Shown here piece after piece: positions 24,718-33,007 of a stretch of 45,927 nucleotides of DNA. Numbering within the stretch: the stretch's first letter is position 1; each line of letters begins with the position of its first letter. Position numbers and translations under genes: made by a program. Source of the DNA: Acidobacteriota bacterium (GTDB taxonomy: Bacteria; Acidobacteriota; Terriglobia; Acidiferrales; UBA7541); the NCBI GenBank assembly GCA_023481105.1, contig JAMCWK010000025.1, positions 1 through 45,927 on the forward strand, written 5' to 3'. Below the pieces are notes generated by a model that saw only the letters and a program-made list of their open reading frames with translations, made no database searches and was not told the origin of the DNA.

Positions 24718-26573
24718 TGCAGCACCTCTTTAATCTTCGCCGCCATTTCGGAAGTCCCGAAGGGCTTGCCCTGGATTTTGTCGTAGCCCTGCGCGTCCAC
24801 CAGGTATTTTGCGCGCAGGACCATCACCAACTGCCCCATGTTCATTTCCGGCACCAGGATTTTCTTGTAGCGCTTCAGCACCTCGCCGAGGTTTTTCGGC
24901 AGCGGGTTCAAGTAGCGCAGGTGAACGTGGCCGATTTTGTGGCCCTTGGCGCGCTTCAGCTTCATCGCCGCCGTGATAGGGCCGTACGTCGAACCCCAGC
25001 CCACAATTAGAAGCTCGCCTGAGGGATCGCCGGCGGGAACCACTTCCGGAATTTCCTGCGCCACGGCTTCCACTTTCGCCGCGCGCAGCCGGCACATCTT
25101 CTCGTGGTTCAACGGCTCGTAGTTGATGTTGCCGGTGACGTCCTGTTTCTCAATGCCGCCGATGCGATGCTCGAGGCCGGGCGTGCCCGGAATGGCCCAT
25201 GGCCGCGCTAGCGTCTTCGGATCGCGGCTGTACGGCATGAAGCCTCTGGCGTCGGTCGTAAAGTGCACGGGGATGCTGGGCAATTCACTCGGCTGCGGCA
25301 CGCGCCACGGCTCCGCGCCGTTGGCCAGATAGCCGTCGGAGAGGACGATGACCGGCACCATGTACTTGAGCGCGATGCGGCTGGCCTCCAGCGCGACCCA
25401 GAAGCAGTCGCCCGGCGAAGATGCTGCCAGCACGGGAATCGGCGCTTCGGAGTTGCGGCCGTAAAGCGCTTGCAGCAGATCCGCCTGCTCCGTCTTCGTT
25501 GGCAGACCGGTGCTCGGCCCGCCGCGCTGGATGTCGCAAATCACCAGCGGCAACTCCACCGCGACGGCCAAGCCCAGCGCTTCCGTTTTCAGCGCCATGC
25601 CCGGGCCGGACGTGGTGGTGATGCCCAGCGAGCCGGCGTAGGACGCGCCGATGGCCGAGGTTACTGCGGCGATTTCATCTTCGGCTTGAAACGTCACCAC
25701 GCCGAAGTCTTTGTACATGGACAACTCATGCAGCACGTCGGACGCCGGAGTAATCGGATAGGAGCCTAGGAACAGCGGGATGCCCGCCTGCTGCGACGCG
25801 GCCACGAATCCCAGCGCCAGCGCCGTGTTCCCGCTGATGTTGCGATAGAGCCCCGGCGCCAGCTTGGCCGGCGGAATTTCGTAGCTTACCTGGAAAGCTT
25901 CCGTCGCTTCGCAATACGCGTAGCCCGCCTTCATCGCCAGCTTGTTGGCTTCGATCAGTTGCGGCTTCGCCTTGAATTTGTCTTCGATCCAGCGGAAGGT
26001 GGACTCCATCGGCCGGTTGTAGAGCCAGTAGCACATGCCCAGCGCGAAGAAATTCTTGCAGCGGTCCACGCTCTTGGCATCCAGGCCCAATTCTTTCAGA
26101 GCCGCGCTGGTGAGCTTCATCAGCTCTACGGGGAACACGCGGTAGGCGTCCAGCGTGTGGTCTTCCAGCGGATTCGACGCCATCTGCGCCTTCTTCAGGT
26201 CGCCCGCGCCGAAATTGTCCACGTTGACGATCAAGATGCCGTTTTTCTTCAGTTCCGTCAGATTCATTTTCAGCGCGGCGGGGTTCATCGCCACCAGCGC
26301 GTCCACCGCGTCGCCCGGCGTGTAAATTTCCGTCGAGCCAAAGTGCACCTGGAAGCCGCTCACGCCCGGCAGCGTGCCCTTCGGCGCGCGGATCTCCGCC
26401 GGATAGTCGGGAAACGTGGCCAGGTCGTTGCCATAAAGCGCCACCGTGTTGGTGAACTGGTTGCCGGTGACCTGAATGCCGTCGCCGGAATCGCCGCAGA
26501 AGCGGATGACGGCCTTTTCCAGCACTTCGCGTTTTTTGCTCTTGCGGGGAGGGGACTGCGTGATCGTGCCCAT
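24714..26573 (-). CDS. korA: 2-Oxoacid:ferredoxin oxidoreductase, fused gamma-alpha subunit
   Basis: The partner of KorB. The 619-residue protein starts with the gamma domain (about 20-200: RFCGDSGDGIQVTGNQFTNT, FPDYPAEIRAPKGTLPG), followed by the alpha domain with the TPP pyrimidine-binding part (about 225-560: SGNTALALGFVAASQQAG, SYPITPASDVLHELS, TTSGPGMALKTEALGLAV). This fusion is normal for 2-oxoglutarate oxidoreductases of aerobes and reductive-cycle bacteria. The substrate is inferred to be 2-oxoglutarate; a related 2-oxoacid cannot be excluded. It is the first gene of the operon. A TAAAAT about 75 bases upstream on the minus strand may be its -10, without a clear -35. Confidence 0.92.
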   Translation of the reverse strand: MGTITQSPPRKSKKREVLEKAVIRFCGDSGDGIQVTGNQFTNTVALYGNDLATFPDYPAEIRAPKGTLPGVSGFQVHFGSTEIYTPGDAVDALVAMNPAALKMNLTELKKNGILIVNVDNFGAGDLKKAQMASNPLEDHTLDAYRVFPVELMKLTSAALKELGLDAKSVDRCKNFFALGMCYWLYNRPMESTFRWIEDKFKAKPQLIEANKLAMKAGYAYCEATEAFQVSYEIPPAKLAPGLYRNISGNTALALGFVAASQQAGIPLFLGSYPITPASDVLHELSMYKDFGVVTFQAEDEIAAVTSAIGASYAGSLGITTTSGPGMALKTEALGLAVAVELPLVICDIQRGGPSTGLPTKTEQADLLQALYGRNSEAPIPVLAASSPGDCFWVALEASRIALKYMVPVIVLSDGYLANGAEPWRVPQPSELPSIPVHFTTDARGFMPYSRDPKTLARPWAIPGTPGLEHRIGGIEKQDVTGNINYEPLNHEKMCRLRAAKVEAVAQEIPEVVPAGDPSGELLIVGWGSTYGPITAAMKLKRAKGHKIGHVHLRYLNPLPKNLGEVLKRYKKILVPEMNMGQLVMVLRAKYLVDAQGYDKIQGKPFGTSEMAAKIKEVLQ

Positions 26574-26707
26574 GATGACTTGCGACCTTCTTTCCGTTGG
26601 ACTGTGTACCCTGCGCGCGGAAAACCATTCCGCATGAATGATTATTTTAACATATTCGGGTGCAGATTTTTCGGGGGCCGTAACGCGCGTTCAGCATATT
26701 GAACGCA

Positions 26708-29131
26708 TCATTTTGCCGGCACGAGCAGCAATTTTGCCTTCAAATTCTTTTCCACTGCTGCGCGCGAGTACGCCAGCGGAAAATGTTCTTCCCGGGCCCA
26801 CAACTTCAGCAAGTCGTCGTAATGCATGCTGCCGGGCTGGCCGGATTGTCCCGGCGTGTTGGTGGCCGTGGAATTGTCCCAATTGCGAAGATCCAACACT
26901 TGGCGGTACGACGCGCCGGACGATTGCCGGAAATTTCCGCCGGCGGTGGCGTTGACGGTGTTGCCGTCGCCGCCGCGCTCCACCGGCCCGAGATTGAACG
27001 CCGCGCGCTCCGGGTGTTTTGCGCCGGCCAGCGGATGCGTAAAGCTCGCGGTGTGCAGCGCGCCCCAACGCCATTTGGTCATGTCCGCGCCGAGAAATCG
27101 CTCCACGTCGGCGATGGCTGCGTCGAGCGACTTCGCCAGCACCGCGTCGCGCTGCTCCACAGGATTGCTGCCCGGAAAAAATGTCGCGTCCGGCTCGCGC
27201 ACTGCGCGCAGCACCGTCTTGGTGGAGACCATGCGCCGCGCAATGTTCCACGCTTCCGCCGGCACCAGCGGCCGGAAGACGTCCGCGCTTAACCGGCTGA
27301 GCCACACTTCGAATAGCACCGCCGCGGCGGAATCCTTTTCCATTCGCGCGTCCCACTTTTTCAGCAGTTCCAACGCTTGTATGCGTTTGCTGTTGCCTGC
27401 GGCAATGCGCGGTACCAGGGCCAGCAATTCCCGCGCGGGAAGGGAAGTGACGTCCGCTTGCAATCGCTCCGAATCCTCGACGGTGAGCAATTTCCCAGCC
27501 GCCAGCACTTCGCGGACGCGCTCCACACGGTAGGGCGTGGACCACTCGAATCCGATTAGCTTTTCCTCCTCCGGCGGAAGCGTGTTGTTGTTTGCCGTGG
27601 CAGAAAAATTTTTCGCCGGGTTGTACTCGTTCGGCAGCTCTTCCAGCCGCAGAAATCCCCGCCAAGCGCAATTCTTCGCATCGCCGCGCGTGGGGAGCAG
27701 CCCGTCGCACGCGCGGGCTGGCACCATCGCAGCCGCCTGGTAGCCGATGTTTCCGTCCACGTCGGCGTACACGAAATTTTCCGGCGGGAGTTTCCATCGC
27801 CGCAAGGCGGAGCGAAACTCCTTCCAGTTTTTCGCGCGGCTGATGGCCAGTCCCGCGAGATACCCGGCCGTGCCCGGCTGCGTGCCCACCCAGCGCAGCA
27901 CGAAGGCGCGGTGCCGCTTGGCATCCTCGTGAATTACCGGCCCCTGCCGCGTGTATTTCAACTGCACGTGGCGCGGCTGGGCCTCGCCCTTCACCGCGAT
28001 TTCTTCTTCCACGACAATGATGGGTTTCCAGCCGCCCAGTCCTTCCGGGTCGAAATACGCATCGCCCGCGTCGTTCAGGCGCTCGACGACCACGTCCTGC
28101 TGGTCCGCGGCGAAAATGGTCAGGCCGAAGGCAATGCGCTGGTTGTGTCCGATGCTGATGCCGGGCAGCGCCGGCTCGCCCGCGCCGATAACATCCCAGC
28201 CCGGCCCGACCAGATGCACGATGTAGCGCAGCGACGGCAGCAGCAGCGCGCGGTGTGGATCGTTTGCGAGGATGGGCTTGCCGCTTTTTGTTTTCGCGCC
28301 GGCAATTGTCCAGTTGTTGCTCCCTTCGAAGTCCTGCCAATCGCCGTCAAAGCTTACATTTCCGGCCGTGCCCTCGAGCCCGGCAAGCACGCTGGTGTCG
28401 ATTCCATTCAGGTCCAAGCCTTCGTCAAGCCGCAGCGCGCGCGACGGATCCGTAGGGAAAAGTTGCGCGGTGCGTTCCACGCCGATGGCGGCCACCACCG
28501 TCGCGCGCAGCAACTCGCGCGACGCGTTGCCCGTCATGGGATATGCCGCCATGCGCGACACCACCACTTCCGGCGTCCACATTCCCGGCCGCGTCCCGGC
28601 AAGCGTGAACTCGATGGGCAGATTTTCGCCAATGCTTTCGATGTATGCGTTGATGCCGCACACAAACGATTCCACGATGGGCTTGGTGTCCATCGAATAG
28701 CTCTGCCACTCCGCTTGCCAATCGCCGCGAAACTGCAACAGGCGCGCAAAGCGATCGCGCTCCACGGCTTCCGGTCCGAGCACTTCCGCCAGCGCGCCCA
28801 TGGCTTTGCGACGCCACACGTCGAGCTGCCACAGCCGGTCCTGCGCCACCACGAAGCCCTGCGCGAAGAACAAATCCTCTTTTGTTTTCGCGTAAATGTG
28901 CGGCACGCCCCACGCGTCGCGGAGTATTTCCACCGGCTTCTTCAGCCCGGCAATTCTCAATTCGCCCGACGTCTTCGCCAGCGCCGCGCGCGCCTGCTCG
29001 CGAATCGCGTCGGCTGCGGAGCTCGACTGCTGTGCCTGGCCTCCCGAACGAGATCCCACAAGCAGCACCGACAGCGCGATGGCCACAATTCCCACGACAC
29101 GCAAAAAGGAGCTTCCCGGTCTTCGAATCAT
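26708..29131 (-). CDS. Penicillin acylase family (Ntn) hydrolase, secreted
   Basis: An exported amidohydrolase of the penicillin G acylase/acyl-homoserine-lactone acylase/aculeacin acylase family; it matures by self-cleavage into alpha and beta subunits. I chose the ATG at 29131 (MIRRPGSSFLRVVGIVAIAL), which starts a signal peptide; the frame is open to 29206. The alpha part has LRDAWGVPHIYAKTKEDLFF and AQDRLWQLDVWRRKAMG. The nucleophile is Ser271 in EGSNNWTIAG, which becomes the beta-subunit N-terminus; ILANDPHRALLLPS and an Asn in VYADVDGNIGYQAA follow. The length of 807 residues is typical. Natural substrate unknown (beta-lactam, quorum signal or lipopeptide). It is divergent from lexA. 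Confidence 0.9.
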   Translation of the reverse strand: MIRRPGSSFLRVVGIVAIALSVLLVGSRSGGQAQQSSSAADAIREQARAALAKTSGELRIAGLKKPVEILRDAWGVPHIYAKTKEDLFFAQGFVVAQDRLWQLDVWRRKAMGALAEVLGPEAVERDRFARLLQFRGDWQAEWQSYSMDTKPIVESFVCGINAYIESIGENLPIEFTLAGTRPGMWTPEVVVSRMAAYPMTGNASRELLRATVVAAIGVERTAQLFPTDPSRALRLDEGLDLNGIDTSVLAGLEGTAGNVSFDGDWQDFEGSNNWTIAGAKTKSGKPILANDPHRALLLPSLRYIVHLVGPGWDVIGAGEPALPGISIGHNQRIAFGLTIFAADQQDVVVERLNDAGDAYFDPEGLGGWKPIIVVEEEIAVKGEAQPRHVQLKYTRQGPVIHEDAKRHRAFVLRWVGTQPGTAGYLAGLAISRAKNWKEFRSALRRWKLPPENFVYADVDGNIGYQAAAMVPARACDGLLPTRGDAKNCAWRGFLRLEELPNEYNPAKNFSATANNNTLPPEEEKLIGFEWSTPYRVERVREVLAAGKLLTVEDSERLQADVTSLPARELLALVPRIAAGNSKRIQALELLKKWDARMEKDSAAAVLFEVWLSRLSADVFRPLVPAEAWNIARRMVSTKTVLRAVREPDATFFPGSNPVEQRDAVLAKSLDAAIADVERFLGADMTKWRWGALHTASFTHPLAGAKHPERAAFNLGPVERGGDGNTVNATAGGNFRQSSGASYRQVLDLRNWDNSTATNTPGQSGQPGSMHYDDLLKLWAREEHFPLAYSRAAVEKNLKAKLLLVPAK

Positions 29132-29228
29132 TTCGTTTCTCTCTATGTCTCTGTGGCAAATTCCTCGGGCTGGCGCGAAGTCTACCACCGCCCTGTTACC
29201 TGACACTTGTCAGGCGCCAACTTCCCGC

Positions 29229-29258
29229 TTGACTTTTCGCCTTGTCTTCGCCTATCCT
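29229..29258 (+). promoter_or_regulatory. Sigma70-like promoter for lexA
   Basis: TTGACT (29229-29234), 18-bp spacer, TATCCT (29253-29258). The start would be near 29265, about 32 nt before the ATG. A palindrome CCTGACA-CT-TGTCAGG (29199-29214) lies 14 bases upstream of the -35; it belongs to a CTGACA-type repeat run, so an operator role is doubtful. Confidence 0.65.
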
Positions 29259-29296
29259 GCAGTGGCCCAGCCGGTGGAACAAGACGGGAGCGTGCC

Positions 29297-29941
29297 ATGG
29301 TTCTCACCAAGCGCCAGAAGCAAGTCCTCGATTTTCTGAAAACGTTTCTCGAAGAGAAGGGCTACTCGCCCTCCTTCGAAGAAATTGCCGAAGGGCTGAA
29401 GGACAAGCGCTTCGGCGGCAAGAAGCTCACTTCGCTGGCCACCGTGCATAAGCACATCGGCACGCTGGAGCGTAAAGGTTTTCTCCGCCGCGGCTACAAC
29501 CAGAGCCGCTCCATCGAAGTTACGCCGCTGCCCAAGCCCGGCCGCGAGCACATGATTGAGCGCGCCGTCGAGCTGCCGCTGGTCGGCCGCATCGCCGCCG
29601 GCCGCCCGCTGGAAGCGCTGGAAGATAAGCAGACGATTTCCCTCGGCGACTTCGTCCGTTCGCAAAACGTGTACGTGCTGCAAGTGAAGGGCGACTCCAT
29701 GCGCGACGACCACATCCTCGACGGCGACTATGTCGTGGTCGAGCAGTCGCAGGTAGCCAATGCCGGGGAAATTGTCGTCGCGCTCGTCGGCGGCGATGAA
29801 GCTACGCTGAAGCGTTTTTACCGCGAAGGCCCGGGCAAAGTCCGGCTCCAGCCCGCCAATTCCCAGATGGAGCCCATCGTCGTCCCCGCCGCCGACGTCA
29901 AGATTCAGGGCAAAGTCATCGGCGTTCTCCGCAAATACTGA
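29297..29941 (+). CDS. lexA: LexA repressor
   Basis: SOS repressor and self-cleaving protease activated by RecA filaments. I start at 29297 (MVLTKRQKQVLDFLK) with GGGAG seven bases upstream; the frame to 29207 runs through the promoter. The winged-helix domain (1-75) includes GYSPSFEEIAEGL and LATVHKHIGTLERKGFL. The cleavage site is Ala101-Gly102 in GRIAAGRP, and the Ser134 (GDSMRDD) and Lys172 (ATLKRFYREG) dyad is intact, 38 residues apart as in known LexA. The DNA-recognition helix is not of the E. coli type, so its operator is probably not the E. coli SOS box. recA is 12 kb away in the same window. Confidence 0.94.
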   Translation: MVLTKRQKQVLDFLKTFLEEKGYSPSFEEIAEGLKDKRFGGKKLTSLATVHKHIGTLERKGFLRRGYNQSRSIEVTPLPKPGREHMIERAVELPLVGRIAAGRPLEALEDKQTISLGDFVRSQNVYVLQVKGDSMRDDHILDGDYVVVEQSQVANAGEIVVALVGGDEATLKRFYREGPGKVRLQPANSQMEPIVVPAADVKIQGKVIGVLRKY

Positions 29942-30023
29942 GAATCAGAAAAGAGAAAATAGAAATTAGAAAATAGGCCTGCGCACAAGAATTGCTTGCG
30001 CACTGGCTGCTTCTGGCATTTCC

Positions 30024-30060
30024 GGTGCCTGACCCCTGTTACCCGATACCTGACACCTGT
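30024..30060. repeat. Degenerate CCTGACAC/CCTGTTAC run upstream of the bactofilin gene
   Basis: About four units (CCTGACCC, CTGTTACC, CGATACCT, GACACCTG) at 7-8 base spacing, ending in a T-run. It is the same kind of run as at 12364, 13060 and 34750. Confidence 0.6.
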
Positions 30061-30070
30061 TTTTTTCTGC

Positions 30071-30100
30071 TTGCACCGCTTTGCAGCAGGGGACTACACT
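30071..30100 (+). promoter_or_regulatory. Possible promoter for the bactofilin gene
   Basis: TTGCAC (30071-30076), 18-bp spacer, TACACT (30095-30100), placing the start about 55 nt before the ATG at 30161. Both boxes deviate from consensus. Confidence 0.45.
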
Positions 30101-30160
30101 GCTTTTCCCCCCGGTCCCGTCCGCTTTTTTCCGGTGGACGTCTCTACCAGAGGGTTCAAC

Positions 30161-30712
30161 ATGTGGGGCAGCAAGAAACCCGAAGCGCCCAAGCCCGTAG
30201 CGGTAACAACGCCGCCGGTGGCGCCCGTGCCGTTTTCTCCGGCACCGCCTCCCGCGTACACTGCACCCGAAATCAAACAGGAGATCACTCCCATGACGAA
30301 CGACATGCGTCCAGTTGCACCCGTTTCCGGCAGCGGTGCGCGCCTCGGCCCCAGCCTGCACGTGAAGGGCGAAATCAACGGCAATGAAGATTTGCACGTG
30401 GACGGCAGCGTCGAAGGATTGATCTCGCTGGAGGACCGCAAGCTCACCGTCGGCGCCAGCGCCAAGGTCAGCGCGGACATCAGCGCCCGCGAGATCGTCG
30501 TCTTCGGGACGGTAAAGGGCAATCTGCGCGCGCGCGACCGCATCGAAATCAAGAAGGATGGCTCCGTGATCGGCGACCTGACCACCGCGCGCATCATGAT
30601 CGAAGACGGCGCCTACTTCAAAGGCTCCATCGAGATCGAGCGCGAAGGAGTGCAGCCTGGCGCCACGCCCGAGAAATCCTTTGCGCGCGCGGCCGCGGCC
30701 CAAAAAGACTAA
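30161..30712 (+). CDS. Bactofilin family cytoskeletal protein
   Basis: A 183-residue bactofilin. These proteins polymerise without nucleotide into filaments, often at the inner membrane, and guide cell shape and local peptidoglycan synthesis. The ATG at 30161 (MWGSKKPEAPKP) has AGAGGG seven bases upstream. A Pro-rich unstructured N-terminus (1-45) precedes the DUF583 beta-helix (about 62-160), seen as repeated short turns: LHVKGEINGNEDLHVDGSVE, KLTVGASAKVSADISAREIV, GTVKGNLRARDRIEIKKDGS, IMIEDGAYFKGSIEIE. The tail is Ala/Lys-rich. No dedicated partner gene is adjacent; the envelope enzymes in this window (PBP, M23) are not linked to it. Confidence 0.9.
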   Translation: MWGSKKPEAPKPVAVTTPPVAPVPFSPAPPPAYTAPEIKQEITPMTNDMRPVAPVSGSGARLGPSLHVKGEINGNEDLHVDGSVEGLISLEDRKLTVGASAKVSADISAREIVVFGTVKGNLRARDRIEIKKDGSVIGDLTTARIMIEDGAYFKGSIEIEREGVQPGATPEKSFARAAAAQKD

Positions 30713-30739
30713 AGCCAGCCGTCGGTTTTACTTCTGGTC

Positions 30740-30767
30740 GCAGGGGCGCAATTCTACGCGCCCCTGC
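30740..30767. repeat. 10-bp-stem hairpin GCAGGGGCGC...GCGCCCCTGC
   Basis: Perfect 10-bp arms (30740-30749, 30758-30767) and an 8-base loop between the bactofilin and radical SAM genes. The AGGGGCGC core is shared with the TTGTAGGGGCG repeats. There is no T-run, so at best it is a weak terminator. Confidence 0.75.
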
Positions 30768-30806
30768 GTTTCAGTCCCGCCCACTTAAATTCTCCCTTTT
30801 TTGCGC

Positions 30807-30812
30807 TATCCT
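30807..30812 (+). promoter_or_regulatory. TATCCT -10 box close to a start codon (possible leaderless transcript)
   Basis: TATCCT ends 10 bases before the ATG at 30823, and no ribosome binding site is present between them. With a normal start site the mRNA would have a 3-5 nt leader. A weak TTAAAT at 30785-30790 could be the -35. Confidence 0.4.
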
Positions 30813-30822
30813 TGCGCTTGCA

Positions 30823-31803
30823 ATGCGGCCCTTGCCTCGCAAGAACGGCTCCACGGCCAATGGCCCCTATGTTGTGAAGCGCAGCCAGTTCGCGCCTGTC
30901 TATTTGCGGCTCTACGAATCCGGTGAACTAGCGCGCCGCGTGGTGACGGCACGGGAAAAACTGCGCGACTGCGTCCTGTGCCCGCGCGAATGCCACATCA
31001 ACCGCCTCGACGATAAATTTGCTGTGTGTCGCACGGGGCGCTATGCCGTTGTCTCCAGCGCCTTCGCGCATTTTGGCGAGGAGGATTGCCTCCGCGGCTG
31101 GCGGGGTTCCGGCACAATTTTTTTCGGCTTCTGTAATTTACGCTGCGTGTTCTGCCAGAACTACGAGACGAGCTGGCTCGGCGAGGGGCGCGCCACGCCG
31201 CCGGAAGACATCGCCGCGATGATGCTCGAACTCCAGGCGCGCGGCTGCCACAACATCAACTTCGTCACGCCGGAGCACGTCGTTCCGCAGATCCTCGAAG
31301 CGTTGCTACTAGCGGTCGAAGGCGGCCTGCGGCTGCCGCTGGTGTACAACACCAGCGCCTACGATTCGCTCGACTCGCTTGAATTGATGGACGGCGTGGT
31401 GGACATCTACATGCCCGACTTCAAATTCTGGGACACAGAAATGGCGCTGGTCTACGCCCGCGCGCCGGACTATCCGGGAGCAGCGCAGTGCGCGATCCGC
31501 GAGATGCACCGCCAGGTCGGGCTGCTGGTCTTCGACGAAGACGGCCTCGCGCTGCGCGGCGTCTTGCTGCGGCATCTGCTGATGCCCGGGGGCGTGGCCG
31601 GCACGAAAGAAATCGTTGAATGGATCGCCCGCGAACTCGGGCCGGAAACCTACGTCAACTTGATGACGCAGTATCGTCCCACCGGCAAAGTAAACGCCGC
31701 CACATTTCCGATCATCAACCGCTCCATCTCCGACGCGGAGTGCCAGCACGCTTTCGCCGCCGCGCGTGCTTCTGGCCTCCGCCGCCTCGACGCGCGCCAC
31801 TGA
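30823..31803 (+). CDS. Radical SAM protein, PflA/PflX-like
   Basis: A 326-residue radical S-adenosylmethionine protein of the group annotated as putative pyruvate-formate-lyase-activating enzyme (PflX-like). The 4Fe-4S motif CNLRCVFC gives Cys104, Cys108 and Cys111. A second set of cysteines precedes it (CVLCPRECHINRLDDKFAVC, about residues 50-69), a feature of this group that could hold another metal site. MPDFKFWD, RHLLMPGGVAGTKEI and NLMTQYRPTGK are also family marks. No formate lyase or other glycyl radical enzyme is nearby, so the target protein is unknown. There is no ribosome binding site; see the -10 box just upstream. Confidence 0.88.
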   Translation: MRPLPRKNGSTANGPYVVKRSQFAPVYLRLYESGELARRVVTAREKLRDCVLCPRECHINRLDDKFAVCRTGRYAVVSSAFAHFGEEDCLRGWRGSGTIFFGFCNLRCVFCQNYETSWLGEGRATPPEDIAAMMLELQARGCHNINFVTPEHVVPQILEALLLAVEGGLRLPLVYNTSAYDSLDSLELMDGVVDIYMPDFKFWDTEMALVYARAPDYPGAAQCAIREMHRQVGLLVFDEDGLALRGVLLRHLLMPGGVAGTKEIVEWIARELGPETYVNLMTQYRPTGKVNAATFPIINRSISDAECQHAFAAARASGLRRLDARH

Positions 31804-31853
31804 ATTAGTTTTTTCCTTTCCACATTTAACGATTCCATTCATGCAGCATTTCA

Positions 31854-31882
31854 TTGACAGATTCCGCTCGCTTCCGTATCAT
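31854..31882 (+). promoter_or_regulatory. Strong sigma70-like promoter for the rplM operon
   Basis: TTGACA (31854-31859), exact consensus, 17-bp spacer, TATCAT (31877-31882). It predicts a start near 31889 and a leader of about 32 nt. Because the -10 box ends at 31882, translation of rplM cannot begin there and the ATG at 31921 is favoured. Confidence 0.85.
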
Positions 31883-31920
31883 TGACGTTTGTCTTTGGGT
31901 GGAAAGGTGTGGTTGAGCGC

Positions 31921-32373
31921 ATGAGGACGTATGTTCCGAGCGGCCGGGAGGCCGAAGAACTGGCAGCAGGCAGTACGTGGTACGTGGTGGACGCCACCGG
32001 ACAAGTGTTGGGCCGGCTGGCGACGCGCGTGGCGCGCGTGCTGATGGGCAAGGACAAGCCCGTCTTCACGCCGTCCATGGACACCGGCGATCACGTGATT
32101 GTCATCAACGCCGACCGGATTAAGATGACCGGCAACAAGCTGGAACAAAAGGTGTACCAGTCCCACAGCGGTTTCCCCGGTGGTTGGAAGGAAGTGCCTG
32201 CCAAGCGCCTGAAGGCGCAGCAGCGCGCCGACCGCATTGTGCGTGAAGCCATCGTCGGCATGCTGCCGAAAAATAAATTGCAGGCGCGACGCGCTCGCAA
32301 GCTGCGCGTCTATCTCGATGCTGAAGGGCTGAAGCGCCATTCCGGGCAGAAGCCTCAGCCGCTCGCACTGTAG
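31921..32373 (+). CDS. rplM: 50S ribosomal protein L13
   Basis: Large-subunit protein needed early in 50S assembly. The 150-residue protein has WYVVDATGQVLGRLATRVAR near the start, DTGDHVIVINADRIKMTGNK in the middle and AIVGMLPKN near the end, as in other L13 proteins, plus a few extra N-terminal residues (MRTYVPSGREAEELAAGST). The start at 31921 follows AAGGTG and is supported by the position of the promoter. It is first in the series rplM-rpsI-rpsB-tsf-pyrH-frr. Confidence 0.95.
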   Translation: MRTYVPSGREAEELAAGSTWYVVDATGQVLGRLATRVARVLMGKDKPVFTPSMDTGDHVIVINADRIKMTGNKLEQKVYQSHSGFPGGWKEVPAKRLKAQQRADRIVREAIVGMLPKNKLQARRARKLRVYLDAEGLKRHSGQKPQPLAL

Positions 32374-32394
32374 CCGCCCAGAATGCATTTGTAG

Positions 32395-32414
32395 CCCACC
32401 TCTTTAGAGGTGGG
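32395..32414. repeat. TTGTAGCCCACCTCT...AGAGGTGGG hairpin between rplM and rpsI
   Basis: Perfect 9-bp arms (32395-32403, 32406-32414) preceded by TTTGTAG. Related to 35589-35608 between pyrH and frr. No T-run of terminator type. Confidence 0.85.
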
Positions 32415-32444
32415 GACTTTTGTCCCTAAGAGTCAGGGGGAATT

Positions 32445-32870
32445 TTGAGCAGCGAAGCACAACCCATCGTGCCGGAAAACGGCAAACAGAAATTCTACGG
32501 CACCGGCCGCCGCAAGGAAGCGGTGGCCCGCGTGTACGTCAAAGTCGGCACCGGCCAGTTTGTAGTCAATGGCCGTCCGGTCACCGACTATTTCCGCAAC
32601 GTGAACTGGTTGAATGCGGCCGTGGAGCCGCTCAAGTTCACCGAGACGAAAGATCTGCTCGACGTCAGCGCCACCTGCAAGGGCGGCGGCGCCGGCGGGC
32701 AGGCAGGCGCCGTGCGCATGGGACTTTCCCGCGCGCTCTCGCTCTTCAACCCGGAGCTGCGGCCCAGCCTGCGCACCAACGGATTTTTGACGCGCGATTC
32801 CCGCATGAAGGAACGCAAGAAGTACGGCCAGAAGGGCGCGCGCCGGCGCTTCCAGTTCAGCAAGCGCTAA
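32445..32870 (+). CDS. rpsI: 30S ribosomal protein S9
   Basis: Small-subunit protein whose C-terminal tail reaches the P-site tRNA. The 141-residue protein has the S9 core [60 protein letters not shown], and the universal basic end [11 protein letters not shown]. The start is TTG with AGGGGG five to ten bases upstream. An acidic N-terminal extension of about 15 residues ([15 protein letters not shown]) precedes the core. Confidence 0.95.
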   Translation: MSSEAQPIVPENGKQKFYGTGRRKEAVARVYVKVGTGQFVVNGRPVTDYFRNVNWLNAAVEPLKFTETKDLLDVSATCKGGGAGGQAGAVRMGLSRALSLFNPELRPSLRTNGFLTRDSRMKERKKYGQKGARRRFQFSKR

Positions 32871-32881
32871 GCTTTTGTAGC

Positions 32882-32899
32882 GCCGGCCTTCAGGCCGGC
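32882..32899. repeat. TTGTAGCGCCGGCCT...AGGCCGGC hairpin between rpsI and rpsB
   Basis: Perfect 8-bp arms (32882-32889, 32892-32899) after TTTTGTAGC, five bases after the rpsI stop. Same lead and stem type as the copy inside the helicase gene at 8193. Confidence 0.85.
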
Positions 32900-32952
32900 A
32901 TGGCTTCATCGCAGTTGGCAGTAAATTCACGGCCGGCAAGGCGCCGGCAAAG

Positions 32953-32987
32953 GGATGTTGTCCCGGCTCGCCGGGATGGAAACATCC
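32953..32987 (+). promoter_or_regulatory. Nested stem-loop just upstream of rpsB
   Basis: Outer arms GGATGTT (32953-32959) and AACATCC (32981-32987) pair perfectly around an inner hairpin TCCCGG-CTCG-CCGGGA (32961-32976). It ends 20 bases before the rpsB start and could be an S2-binding leader or attenuator; this is inference. Confidence 0.5.
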
Positions 32988-33007
32988 ACCTTAGAAAGCG
33001 AGGCACG

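Noticed and set aside
29199-29214. CCTGACA-CT-TGTCAGG as LexA operator
   Set aside because: It is part of a CTGACA-type repeat run found at many gene borders, lies outside the promoter and has no copy near recA.
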